Assembly: GCA_947491945.1 (NCBI GenBank)
Contig: CANLLN010000009.1
Location: 1 to 64,000 of the forward strand
DNA from: an uncultured Carboxylicivirga sp.
GTDB taxonomy: Bacteria > Bacteroidota > Bacteroidia > Bacteroidales > Marinilabiliaceae
DNA length: 64,000 nucleotides
Direction of reading: 5' to 3'
In this document: piece by piece, positions 39,179-47,118 of the stretch
Numbering within the stretch: position 1 is the stretch's first letter
Layout of the letters: each line of letters begins with the position of its first letter
Notes under the pieces: generated by a model
What the model was told of the DNA's origin: nothing
Seen by the model: only the letters and a program-made list of their open reading frames with translations
Databases searched by the model: none
Program-made: the position numbers and the translations under genes

Positions 39179-39439
39179 ATGGACCCAATGAAATTTAAAA
39201 GGCTGAATATTAAGGATGAACGTAGCATGGTGAAACGATGGATCTCCTCGCCTTTGTTCAAACAGGTGTTAATGTATTGTAGCCTGGGTGCACTGATAGG
39301 CTATGCGCTCTTTTATTTCGGTCAAGGTGGAGGTGAACCAGTTTTATGGAGTGATAAAGCCGCTGAAAATATTTTTATAGGGCTGGGTTTTGGTGTGTTT
39401 CTCAGTACCAGCCCCTGCGCCGGTGGCCGCTGTTCATAA
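39179..39439 (+). CDS. Small membrane protein with Cys-ended tail, linked to the metal permease
   Basis: This 86-residue protein has a basic N-terminus, a clear membrane segment (about 28-47) and a second hydrophobic stretch (about 62-78). It ends in 'STSPCAGGRCS', with Cys80 and Cys85 close to the C-terminus. I do not know a described family. Its start 8 bp after the SO_0444-type permease means it is translated with it, and the two terminal Cys could bind the same soft metal. It may be an accessory subunit or a metal acceptor for the permease. Confidence 0.7.
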   Translation: MDPMKFKRLNIKDERSMVKRWISSPLFKQVLMYCSLGALIGYALFYFGQGGGEPVLWSDKAAENIFIGLGFGVFLSTSPCAGGRCS

Positions 39440-39531
39440 TAAGATGAGCAGTATGCCTGAAGGTCAGGGTGTGAAACAAAAGGCCTTAGCTGATGTTCTA
39501 TATAGTGGAGACCATTACACAACTTTGCTAT

Positions 39532-40824
39532 ATGAAGATCATCAGTTATAATGTTAAAAATTTTCGGCAGATTGAATATATGAAGATGCTTCCTGAGGAG
39601 GTGAAGCAAGAGATTGAAATCGTATCCAAGGTTTTACCCTTTAAGGCCAATAACTATGTGGTTGATTATCTTATCGACTGGAAAAACTATGAAGAAGATC
39701 CGTGTTATATTCTCACCTTCCCTAATCGGCGCATGTTGCCCGAGGGGGATTATGAAAAAGTGAAGTGGGCGGTTGAGAAAGGTGTGCCGCAGCATGAGCT
39801 TACTCAAATTGCCAATAATATTCGTTTGGGTCTAAACCCGCATCCGGCACAGCAGCAGTCCAACATACCTACTCTTAATGGAGAGCCTCTGCCGGGCGTA
39901 CAGCATAAATATCGCGATATCGCCCTTTTCTTCCCCACTCAGGGACAAACTTGTCATGCCAATTGTACTTTCTGTTTCCGTTGGCCGCAGTTTGTGAAGG
40001 ATTTGGATTTACAGTTTTCCATGAAAGAAATAGATTTGGTATGTGACTATTTCAAGCAACACGATCATCTTCATGAGCTGTTGTTCACAGGTGGCGACCC
40101 TATGATTATGAGTCCACGCACCATTAACAAATACATCGATACCATTTTCAAGGCCGACCTGAAAAATCTTAAGACTATCCGTTTTGGCACAAAAGCGTTA
40201 ACGTGGTGGCCCTTTGTTTTTCTGCCTCAATATAATGAGGAGGCGCAAGAGATGCTGGATCTTTTTAAACGAATCACCCATAAGGGTATTCATCTGTCCA
40301 TTATGGCGCATTTTAACCATTATCAGGAGATGTCAAACAGTGCGGTGGCCGAAGCTGTTCGTAATATTCGTGCCACGGGTGCTGAGATACGGACGCAGTC
40401 GCCTTTGCTGAATCATATTAATGCCACAGCAGATGTGTGGGCTACCATGTGGGATCGGCAGGTGAATATGGGCATGGTGCCTTATTACATGTTTATTGAG
40501 CGGGAAACGGGCCCTTATGGTTATTTTCAGGTGCCCCTAGCCAAGGCCTACCAGATTTATACCGATGCCATTCGCGTTACCTCGAGTCTGGCCAAAACGG
40601 TGACAGCGCCATCCATGTCGGCAGCCATGGGTAAGGCCCAGGTAATGGGTATAATGACGAATCCTGTTAATGGGGAGAAGTATTTTCAGATTCAGTATAT
40701 CCGCCATCGTGACTATCGGCATACCTACAAACCTTTCTTAATGCATTACGATGAAAAGGCTACCTGGATTGATCAGCTTAAGCACCTTGAGCCATGCCCT
40801 GAACGAGATGGCGTGATTTACTAG
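39532..40824 (+). CDS. KamA-like radical SAM protein (lysine 2,3-aminomutase family)
   Basis: This 430-residue cytoplasmic enzyme has the radical SAM cluster motif C-x3-C-x2-C at Cys141, Cys145 and Cys148 ('CHANCTFCFRWPQF'), and 'FTGGDPMIM' as the SAM-binding strand. Overall layout follows lysine 2,3-aminomutase. The PLP-binding loop differs: where true aminomutases have PGGGGK, this protein reads 'APSMSAAMGKAQVMG', so Lys in AMGK may or may not bind PLP. That places it in a KamA-like group of unknown reaction. The ATG at 39532 is preferred over 39493 because homologues usually begin MKxI(S/A)Y near here. It converges on the diflavin reductase gene, and the 31-bp gap shows no strong hairpin. 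Confidence 0.83.
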   Translation: MKIISYNVKNFRQIEYMKMLPEEVKQEIEIVSKVLPFKANNYVVDYLIDWKNYEEDPCYILTFPNRRMLPEGDYEKVKWAVEKGVPQHELTQIANNIRLGLNPHPAQQQSNIPTLNGEPLPGVQHKYRDIALFFPTQGQTCHANCTFCFRWPQFVKDLDLQFSMKEIDLVCDYFKQHDHLHELLFTGGDPMIMSPRTINKYIDTIFKADLKNLKTIRFGTKALTWWPFVFLPQYNEEAQEMLDLFKRITHKGIHLSIMAHFNHYQEMSNSAVAEAVRNIRATGAEIRTQSPLLNHINATADVWATMWDRQVNMGMVPYYMFIERETGPYGYFQVPLAKAYQIYTDAIRVTSSLAKTVTAPSMSAAMGKAQVMGIMTNPVNGEKYFQIQYIRHRDYRHTYKPFLMHYDEKATWIDQLKHLEPCPERDGVIY

Positions 40825-40855
40825 GATCAGGCGATATGTTTTGAAGTAAGAAGCG

Positions 40856-42478
40856 TTAATATACTTCCTCTTGATATTGTTTGGCGGCTTTTAGGGTTTC
40901 GAAGTAAGCAATTGCAGCATTGTTATCAAGGTGCATAACCTGTGCAATGGCTTTAATCAAGGACTGGCGTACCGAAACGGCCATGTGATCTTTACTGCCA
41001 CATACATAGACAATGGCACCATCCTGTATCCATTGTATGATCTCCAAAGCAGATTGCTCTATGAGGTGGCTCACATAAAATTTCTCTTTTTGATCGCGCG
41101 AGAAAGCGGTGTTAATTTTTTCAATATAACCAACCTGTTTAAAGGCAATTAATTCTTCTTCATACAGATAATCTGTATTGCGGTTTCTTTCTCCGAAAAT
41201 TAGCCAGTTCTTACCGGGTGCTTTGCGGGCAGCTCGTTCCTGTAAAAAGGCACGATAGGGCGCGATGCCTGTGCCGGCAGCAATCATAATAATCGGCACA
41301 TGATCGTCTTCGGGTAGTCTGAATTTAGCGATGGTTTCCAGTGTTACAGGCACGCGATCACTCACATCCAGGCGTTCCCACAGAAATGAGGAGCATACCC
41401 CATGGCGGGTTCGTCCGTCCTTTGTATTTTCAATGATCTTAACAGTAATATCGGCACGGTCGCCCACTGCATTTCGGCTTGACGCGATGGAGTAGAGACG
41501 CTGACTCAGCTTGCGAAGTACGCTCAGCAATTGCTCTACCGTAATTTTTCCCGGATAGTCCTTCACGAGGTCGATGATATCGCTCTCGCTGGTATAATTT
41601 TCCAGTGCTTTTTTATTACTGAGCAGGTGGTTGAGTTTTGGGTTATTAACAAGGGAGGCATAGTTACGGACGACGAGTGGTGTTATTAGCGTTAACTCAT
41701 AGTCGTGAATAAGTAAATCTTTTAGCAAGCGTGTACTGTCCTTTTCCTTCACCGGGTAGGCCTTATCAAAATTTAATGTATCCAGTAATTCATCCACCAT
41801 GCTGCGTGCATTGGTACCATATACACCCAGGGCATCACCCGGAAGGTATTCAATGCCTGAATTTTTCAGCGAGAGACTAACATGCAGTACTTTCTTAGAG
41901 CTGTGGGCAGTGGTTAGCATGTGCTTGTCTATCAGCTCTGCTTTATAAGCCGAGCTGATGTTATCATTTAGCTTAAGGTCAAATATAAAGCCTTTCTTGC
42001 GAGGTTTGTTGAGCCGGGGTAATTGTCCCTCCAGCGATTCAAATGCCTGTAGTATCCAGTTTTTGGCTGTTTCCTCAAAGTCAATGTCGCACTTCTTCAA
42101 AGGCATTAGTTGTCGCCCACCCAATGCAGCTAATCGCTTATCCAGGTCTTCCCCCGTTTGACAGAAATAGCGGTAGCTACTATCGCCCAGTCCCAGAACA
42201 GCATATTGGGTAGCAAGCTTTCCGGGGCTATCGCTGTGCAGATAGGAATAGAAATCCTCGGCCTGCACAGGAGGTTCTCCTTCGCCATGGGTGCTGACAA
42301 TAAGCAAGAGATATTGAACCTGTTTGATGTCATCAAAATTCATATGTTGCATATCGCTTAAAACCGACGCATAGCCAAGACTTTGGGCATATTCGTGAGC
42401 CAGCGTGGCTACCGCTTTGGAGTTACCTGTTCGGCTACCGAATAAAACGTATAAGCAATTATCTAATGTTTCCATCAT
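40856..42478 (-). CDS. NADPH-dependent diflavin reductase (CysJ-like)
   Basis: This 540-residue cytoplasmic flavoprotein passes electrons from NADPH through FAD to FMN. It has an N-terminal flavodoxin domain (about 8-150, 'LFGSRTGNSKAVA', 'STHGEGEPP', 'LGLGDSSY'), an FAD-binding domain with 'RLYSIASS' and 'GVCSSFLWERL', and an NADP domain with 'MIAAGTGIAPYRAFLQER' and 'YVCGSKDHMA'. It resembles the flavoprotein of assimilatory sulfite reductase, but no hemoprotein CysI gene lies in the window, so the partner is unknown. Sulfite reduction is plausible in an organism that frees much sulfate; another heme or radical enzyme is the alternative. Confidence 0.88.
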   Translation of the reverse strand: MMETLDNCLYVLFGSRTGNSKAVATLAHEYAQSLGYASVLSDMQHMNFDDIKQVQYLLLIVSTHGEGEPPVQAEDFYSYLHSDSPGKLATQYAVLGLGDSSYRYFCQTGEDLDKRLAALGGRQLMPLKKCDIDFEETAKNWILQAFESLEGQLPRLNKPRKKGFIFDLKLNDNISSAYKAELIDKHMLTTAHSSKKVLHVSLSLKNSGIEYLPGDALGVYGTNARSMVDELLDTLNFDKAYPVKEKDSTRLLKDLLIHDYELTLITPLVVRNYASLVNNPKLNHLLSNKKALENYTSESDIIDLVKDYPGKITVEQLLSVLRKLSQRLYSIASSRNAVGDRADITVKIIENTKDGRTRHGVCSSFLWERLDVSDRVPVTLETIAKFRLPEDDHVPIIMIAAGTGIAPYRAFLQERAARKAPGKNWLIFGERNRNTDYLYEEELIAFKQVGYIEKINTAFSRDQKEKFYVSHLIEQSALEIIQWIQDGAIVYVCGSKDHMAVSVRQSLIKAIAQVMHLDNNAAIAYFETLKAAKQYQEEVY

Positions 42479-42535
42479 AATGAGGTTTAATTATGGAATG
42501 CATAATTCTGAAAATTGTTCAGCGGATCATAGACT

Positions 42536-44959
42536 TTAAATGTTTTCCGGGGCTTGTTTCTCTTTCTCTTTGATGATGTGTATGTCGCGTTGTGGGAAAG
42601 GTATCTGAATGCCTTCTTTGTTAAGTGCTTCGTAGATCATCTTTGTTACCTCACTTTTTATTTTTAGCCCTTCCTGAACTTTAGATATCCAGAACAAAAC
42701 CCTGAAATCCAATGAGCTGTCTCCAAGTGATACAAATAGTACGCTGGGCTCCGGATCTTTTAGTATGTCTGTGTGCATACCCAGCTGTTCTTTTAAAATA
42801 TCTTTTACTTTGGATACATCTGAACCGTAAGCAACACCCACAAACACCTCATGTCGTCTGATGGGATCCGAATGGGTCCAGTTAATCACCTCGTTGGATA
42901 TCAGGTTGCCATTGGGCACAATTACTTCGGCACCATCGAAGGTGCGCACAACGCTTGATCGTATGCCAATGGATTTAACCTTGCCTAGCAACTGGCCGAC
43001 TTCCACCACATCATCGATTTTGATGGGGCGTTCAAACAAGAGGATGAGACCCGATACAAGGTTGTTGAATATGTTTTGAAGGCCAAAACCAATACCCACG
43101 CCAAAGGCTCCCAGCAACACTGTTAGGCTGCTGGTGGGGATGCCCGCCATATTTACTGCCAGTACTATGCCAACCGTAATAAAGGCGTATTTTGCAAGGA
43201 GTGCAAAGGTGTGGGGCAGACCCTGTGACAGATTCGTTTTGCTTAAAACATCCTCTTCCAGTAGCACCTTTATAATGTTAGATAGTAGCACGGAGAGATA
43301 AAGGATAATAACGAGCAGGAAGGTGCCGCCAATGGAAAAGGAAACGTTTGAACTGAGTTTGAAATCACGCGTTATCAATTCCCGAAAAAAGGCAATCACT
43401 TCCTCATCGGCGTTAACACTCATAAACAGAATATAGAGTCCCGCCAGCTTACTTAAGAATGAAATGGCTGTCATTAGGTGTTTTTGCAGCGGACGTCCAT
43501 AATGTTCAAATACCTTGTAGTTTCTTAGTCGTGGTTTGTTAAACAGGTGTTCCAGCAGGCCGTTGGCAATTAATACGGATACATAAAGGAGGGAAATACT
43601 GAGTGTATTGATCAGTATTACATTAACCATAAACTCATTGAGTGCCAAAAATCCGTACAGTCCCAATATGAGTGTAAAGGCAACTAACATAGCTGAAACA
43701 AGCAGAAGACGCTTAATCAATTTAGCCATTGTCAGGCTTTTAAAAGTATGGTTCTTTATTTGGGAATGTAGTTTAAGAAGCAGGATAGCAGCCGTTAATG
43801 ATGCTACCGACAGGAAGAGGCGATAAAGAATATGACCGGGGGGTAACTGGTTGACGACAACCTGTACGGCAATTAGCACATAGATTACTATTAGGGGTCT
43901 AAACAGGCGCTTATCGATGAGTTGGTGGAGTAGGAAGGCTACAGGAAAGCAAAGGGTAAGGCGCATGATATCTTTAAAAAATAAGGGCTGATTGGGGAAT
44001 ACCAGTCCGGATAGCCAGATAATAATGAGCGCAAGTGCACTCTTGTTGGATTGTAACAGTTTGTTTAATTGTATTGCATAGACTGCTGTGTTGCCTTGAT
44101 TCTCTTGTTTGCTCATGGCTTTTTTTAGCCTGTTAAATCCCAGAATACCAAGTATAATTAATAGGATAAAAAGAAAGATGTTAGATTGGTTATCCTTTAG
44201 ATATTCGGCCAGCAAGCGGGCTTCGATTTTAATATTTTCGGCTAGCAAAGGAAGGGTTGTTGTGTAGGCATCGGGCTTAAGAAATTGTGCAGGGTGCAGT
44301 GGGCTGCGCTTGAAAATATTATCTTCTTCGGCTTGTATGCGCTGATCGATACGGTCGATAAGCGTTGAGATATTCGTTTGTTGAGTGATGGCTTTGTCCT
44401 GAATCTCAAGCAGGCGGTTTCCTTGTTTTTTAACGCGTCTCAATAGTGTGTCGTTTTTCGCAAGTACCCGATCAATATTAGCATTAACAAAAGTCTCGTT
44501 GTTCTCCGCGCTGATTACCTGAGAGATGTAATCCCACCTTTTCTTGTCGTGAAATATGCTTTGGCTGATGGTTTCAATTTTACTGAGCTCATCGGTGATG
44601 TTTTGTTCAACCAGGATGAGTTGTTCGCGTCGTTGTCTCCAAAATGTGCGTTTGTTCAATAGGTGACGTTTGTTGAATGACATTAGGTCAATGTCTTGTT
44701 CCGCCGCATATAAGCTGTCTATGCCTAGCATTTTAGCTTTGCTGCGTGTTAGAAGTTTCATCAGGTCATGCTCCGATAGAATAGATTTTTCAAGCTGATT
44801 TAGTTTATTGATGGAGATGGCACTCTCGCTGGGTATATCAATCAAGTCGATGGATTCTACCTTTAGTGTATCAGTGGTTTGTGTATTGATGGCCAGCGAG
44901 GGTAATAGTGTCAGGCAGTATTGCAACCAAACCAGAGTAATAAAACGAAGAACTCTCAT
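42536..44959 (-). CDS. MscS-family mechanosensitive channel with long N-terminal sensor region
   Basis: This 807-residue inner-membrane channel releases solutes under hypo-osmotic shock. A signal peptide leads to a periplasmic, largely helical and probably coiled-coil part (about 25-260), then roughly ten membrane segments (about 265-600). The pore helix and MscS beta-domain follow ('LGAFGVGIGFGLQNIFNNLVSGLILLF' region, 'RSSVVRTFDGAEVIVPNGNL') and an alpha/beta end domain. The build is that of large MscK/YbdG-like members. It is transcribed away from the diflavin gene's start by only 57 bp, so the two minus-strand genes may be co-transcribed with this one first. Confidence 0.9.
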   Translation of the reverse strand: MRVLRFITLVWLQYCLTLLPSLAINTQTTDTLKVESIDLIDIPSESAISINKLNQLEKSILSEHDLMKLLTRSKAKMLGIDSLYAAEQDIDLMSFNKRHLLNKRTFWRQRREQLILVEQNITDELSKIETISQSIFHDKKRWDYISQVISAENNETFVNANIDRVLAKNDTLLRRVKKQGNRLLEIQDKAITQQTNISTLIDRIDQRIQAEEDNIFKRSPLHPAQFLKPDAYTTTLPLLAENIKIEARLLAEYLKDNQSNIFLFILLIILGILGFNRLKKAMSKQENQGNTAVYAIQLNKLLQSNKSALALIIIWLSGLVFPNQPLFFKDIMRLTLCFPVAFLLHQLIDKRLFRPLIVIYVLIAVQVVVNQLPPGHILYRLFLSVASLTAAILLLKLHSQIKNHTFKSLTMAKLIKRLLLVSAMLVAFTLILGLYGFLALNEFMVNVILINTLSISLLYVSVLIANGLLEHLFNKPRLRNYKVFEHYGRPLQKHLMTAISFLSKLAGLYILFMSVNADEEVIAFFRELITRDFKLSSNVSFSIGGTFLLVIILYLSVLLSNIIKVLLEEDVLSKTNLSQGLPHTFALLAKYAFITVGIVLAVNMAGIPTSSLTVLLGAFGVGIGFGLQNIFNNLVSGLILLFERPIKIDDVVEVGQLLGKVKSIGIRSSVVRTFDGAEVIVPNGNLISNEVINWTHSDPIRRHEVFVGVAYGSDVSKVKDILKEQLGMHTDILKDPEPSVLFVSLGDSSLDFRVLFWISKVQEGLKIKSEVTKMIYEALNKEGIQIPFPQRDIHIIKEKEKQAPENI

Positions 44960-45102
44960 TAGATTTATTTTTCAGGGTAATTACTGTTAAAAATACACAG
45001 AAGTATTGTAAATGACATGATTGGCGAAGTAAAAATTATTTTGAGTGCAATGCACAAGTAGTATTTTCTGAAGGCTTCAATTTAATTAAGCATTTACTGA
45101 AT

Positions 45103-45134
45103 CGTTCCCTAAAACTTATTGAATGCTCTACTAG
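45103..45134 (+). repeat. Dispersed repeat, copy D (tail only)
   Basis: A 32-bp match to the tail of copy C (46006-46036), with one 1-bp gap and four substitutions. The left palindrome arm is missing. With copy C it flanks the small outer-membrane protein gene in the same orientation. Confidence 0.7.
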
Positions 45135-45266
45135 AGCGCGGTGACCTAGTAAGCGTCATTTTTAGATTTATACGTAGCTTATAGTATAGATAAGAGCTTT
45201 GGTAACCTTTCGCGGCCTGATTGGATGGGTTCGGCAGGCTTTTGTTCAAGTTCGTAAGAATGGCTG

Positions 45267-45297
45267 TTTGTGCGACATGCCAGGTAGCCTATTTTTG
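45267..45297 (+). promoter_or_regulatory. Consensus Bacteroidota promoter
   Basis: TTTG (45267-45270), exactly 19 nt, then TATTTTTG (45290-45297), a full match to TTTG-N19-TAnnTTTG. Transcription should start near 45304 and serve the outer-membrane protein gene. Confidence 0.85.
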
Positions 45298-45423
45298 GAT
45301 TGCATATATCCAACAAAGTAATGCTATGAGATGAGTTTGTGCTGCACTATGGAATATTTGGTACTTCGTTGTGGGAATACATAGATATATGGCAGGAGAA
45401 GAAATTATTTAATAAATATATAT

Positions 45424-45942
45424 ATGAGAAGTACAATTATTGTAATTTGTTTTTTATTGTCAATGGGCGCTTTGAATGCGCAGGATAAGCACACCGGTGT
45501 GCGTGTGGGTTATCAATCATCGGTAATGATGAAAGATTCACACAAATACGGATCCCATGGCGATGGCTTTTATGCCGCCTTTTATCGTGATACGAAGGTG
45601 TTGCCCTTCTTTTTTTTCAATGCCGGAATGGAATATTCACGCGTAACAACTGAGATCGAAAAGCAAGATTACAAACTGGATTATCTGGGTATACCATTGG
45701 CATTAAAGCTCAAGCTGGGGCCCATATTTGCACAGGGAGGTGCTGCCATTAACTTTAAGCTTAACGAAATTGGAAACCCCTTCGACGATAAAGCTGAATG
45801 GTTTGATACTAATGCTTTTGTAGGTGCCGGATTAAGTTTTTTCATGCTTAATGTTGAGGCAAAATACCTGTGGGGATTAACTGAAGTGCACAATGGTATT
45901 AAAAATAATGGATTGCAGTTGGGGATAGGTTTACGCTTCTAG
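45424..45942 (+). CDS. Small outer-membrane beta-barrel protein
   Basis: This 172-residue protein has a signal peptide ending at 'GALNAQ' (about residue 20). The rest shows alternating hydrophobic strands typical of an eight-stranded barrel of the PorT/OmpX-like group: 'GVRVGYQSSVMM', 'FFNAGMEYSRV', 'YLGIPLALKLKLGPIFAQGGAA', ending in 'LQLGIGLRF' with the C-terminal Phe needed for barrel assembly. The function is unknown; relatives are structural or stress-related porins without channels. It has its own consensus promoter and sits alone between two copies of a dispersed repeat. Confidence 0.8.
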   Translation: MRSTIIVICFLLSMGALNAQDKHTGVRVGYQSSVMMKDSHKYGSHGDGFYAAFYRDTKVLPFFFFNAGMEYSRVTTEIEKQDYKLDYLGIPLALKLKLGPIFAQGGAAINFKLNEIGNPFDDKAEWFDTNAFVGAGLSFFMLNVEAKYLWGLTEVHNGIKNNGLQLGIGLRF

Positions 45943-45980
45943 TGTAAGTTTTGAAAGATAATTGTTAATCAAAGATCTAA

Positions 45981-46036
45981 GGAACGGTGCTTTATCACAG
46001 AGAGCCGTTCCTGAAACTTACTGAACGCTCTGCTAG
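45981..46036 (+). repeat. Dispersed palindromic repeat, copy C (short palindrome plus tail)
   Basis: Arms GGAACGGTGCT (45981-45991) and AGAGCCGTTCC (46001-46011) with a short loop, then the conserved tail ending CGCTCTGCTAG (46026-46036). The palindrome is 11 bp shorter than in copies A and B. It starts 39 bp after the outer-membrane protein stop. Confidence 0.75.
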
Positions 46037-46048
46037 TTATTGATATTG

Positions 46049-46092
46049 GCGGCCACGTTTGAAGTTTTTCAGGCGATGGCCGCTTTTATTTT
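46049..46092 (+). terminator. Terminator after the outer-membrane protein gene
   Basis: Perfect 7-bp GCGGCCA/TGGCCGC stem (46049-46055 with 46077-46083), a 21-nt loop and a TTTTATTTT run. Confidence 0.65.
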
Positions 46093-46183
46093 AACTCAGA
46101 CCTTTGTATCTTACTCTTCACTTGTTAATGTCAACAGGGTACGGCTCCTCATCATACCCTAAGTAACATACATAATTAAACAA

Positions 46184-46972
46184 ATGAAGTTAAGCATATA
46201 TCAAATAGACGCCTTCAGCGATAAAGTTTTTGCAGGCAATCCAGCCTGTGTCATTCCCCTTGAAGATTGGCTGCCCGATGAGTTGTTACTGAAGATCGCC
46301 GCTGAGAATGCGGTGGCTGAAACCGCTTATTTTGTGCAAAGTGAGACAGGTATTCACCTGCGCTGGTTTACCCCTGATATGGAGATGGACCTGTGTGGTC
46401 ATGCAACACTCGCAGCGGCCTATGTGTTGAAGGTACACTTGAATTACGATTGTGACACCCTTATATTTAACACGCTAAGCGGCCGTGTTACTGTTCAATG
46501 CCAGCAGGATCGGCTCACTCTTGACTTTCCTTCTCGTCCGGCTGTTCCTGTTTCGCTGCCGAAGGTTATTCAACAAGCCTTTAGTATTGAGCCGGGTTCG
46601 GTGCTTAAGGCCCGCGATTATTTACTTATCTATCCAAAGGCCGATGATGTAATGAAGCTGCAGGTCAATCGTGCCCTTTTCGATACCCTTGATTTGGGTA
46701 CGGGTGGAGTTATTGTTACCGCGCCCGGTGATTATTGTGACTTTGTTTCGCGCTTCTTTACGCCGCAAGCTACCATTCTGGAGGATCCCGTTACAGGGTC
46801 GGCTCACTGCACACTTGTGCCTTATTGGCGACAGCGTTTGAATAAAAGCAGTCTGTTGGCCATGCAACTCTCAAGTCGTGGAGGTACTTTGTATTGTAAG
46901 GACCAGGGCAGCCGGGTAATGATTGGGGGGAATGCACGCACCTATATGGTGGGGCATATTTGGATTGATTAG
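46184..46972 (+). CDS. PhzF-family isomerase/epimerase-like protein
   Basis: This 262-residue cytoplasmic protein has the PhzF two-lobed fold with the diagnostic opening 'YQIDAFSDKVFAGNPACVIPL' region, 'ENAVAETAYFV' with the catalytic-type Glu, 'FTPDMEMDLCGHATLAAAYVL' and, in the second lobe, 'DPVTGSAHCTLVPYW'. PhzF catalyses a 1,5-hydrogen shift in phenazine biosynthesis, but most members outside such clusters have unknown substrates. No other phenazine gene is present, so a housekeeping or metabolite-repair role is more likely. The gene appears monocistronic. Confidence 0.88.
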   Translation: MKLSIYQIDAFSDKVFAGNPACVIPLEDWLPDELLLKIAAENAVAETAYFVQSETGIHLRWFTPDMEMDLCGHATLAAAYVLKVHLNYDCDTLIFNTLSGRVTVQCQQDRLTLDFPSRPAVPVSLPKVIQQAFSIEPGSVLKARDYLLIYPKADDVMKLQVNRALFDTLDLGTGGVIVTAPGDYCDFVSRFFTPQATILEDPVTGSAHCTLVPYWRQRLNKSSLLAMQLSSRGGTLYCKDQGSRVMIGGNARTYMVGHIWID

Positions 46973-46977
46973 CATGG

Positions 46978-47007
46978 GCGTCTATGTTATGCTTATATAG
47001 CGTCTAT
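46978..47007. promoter_or_regulatory. Direct repeat before the propeller histidine kinase
   Basis: GCGTCTAT occurs at 46978-46985 and 47000-47007, 22 bp apart, about two helical turns. Such spacing is typical of response-regulator half-sites. The pair lies about 110 bp before the kinase start. Confidence 0.35.
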
Positions 47008-47118
47008 ATTTCTTGGATTATCCTGTTTTTGTGTGCTAAATTAGATTGTTAAATTCCTTTTTGTTAACTTGGTTTATGGTTGATGATAAAGTTGTTTTCA
47101 TCACTTAACCTGGTTAAA

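Larger units (their letters stand above)
44960..45423. other. 464-bp divergent intergenic region
   Basis: No credible gene. It contains the tail-only copy D of the dispersed repeat (45103-45134) and the consensus promoter of the outer-membrane protein gene (45267-45297), leaving a leader of about 120 nt before the ATG. The leader shows no riboswitch that I can recognise. Confidence 0.6.
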
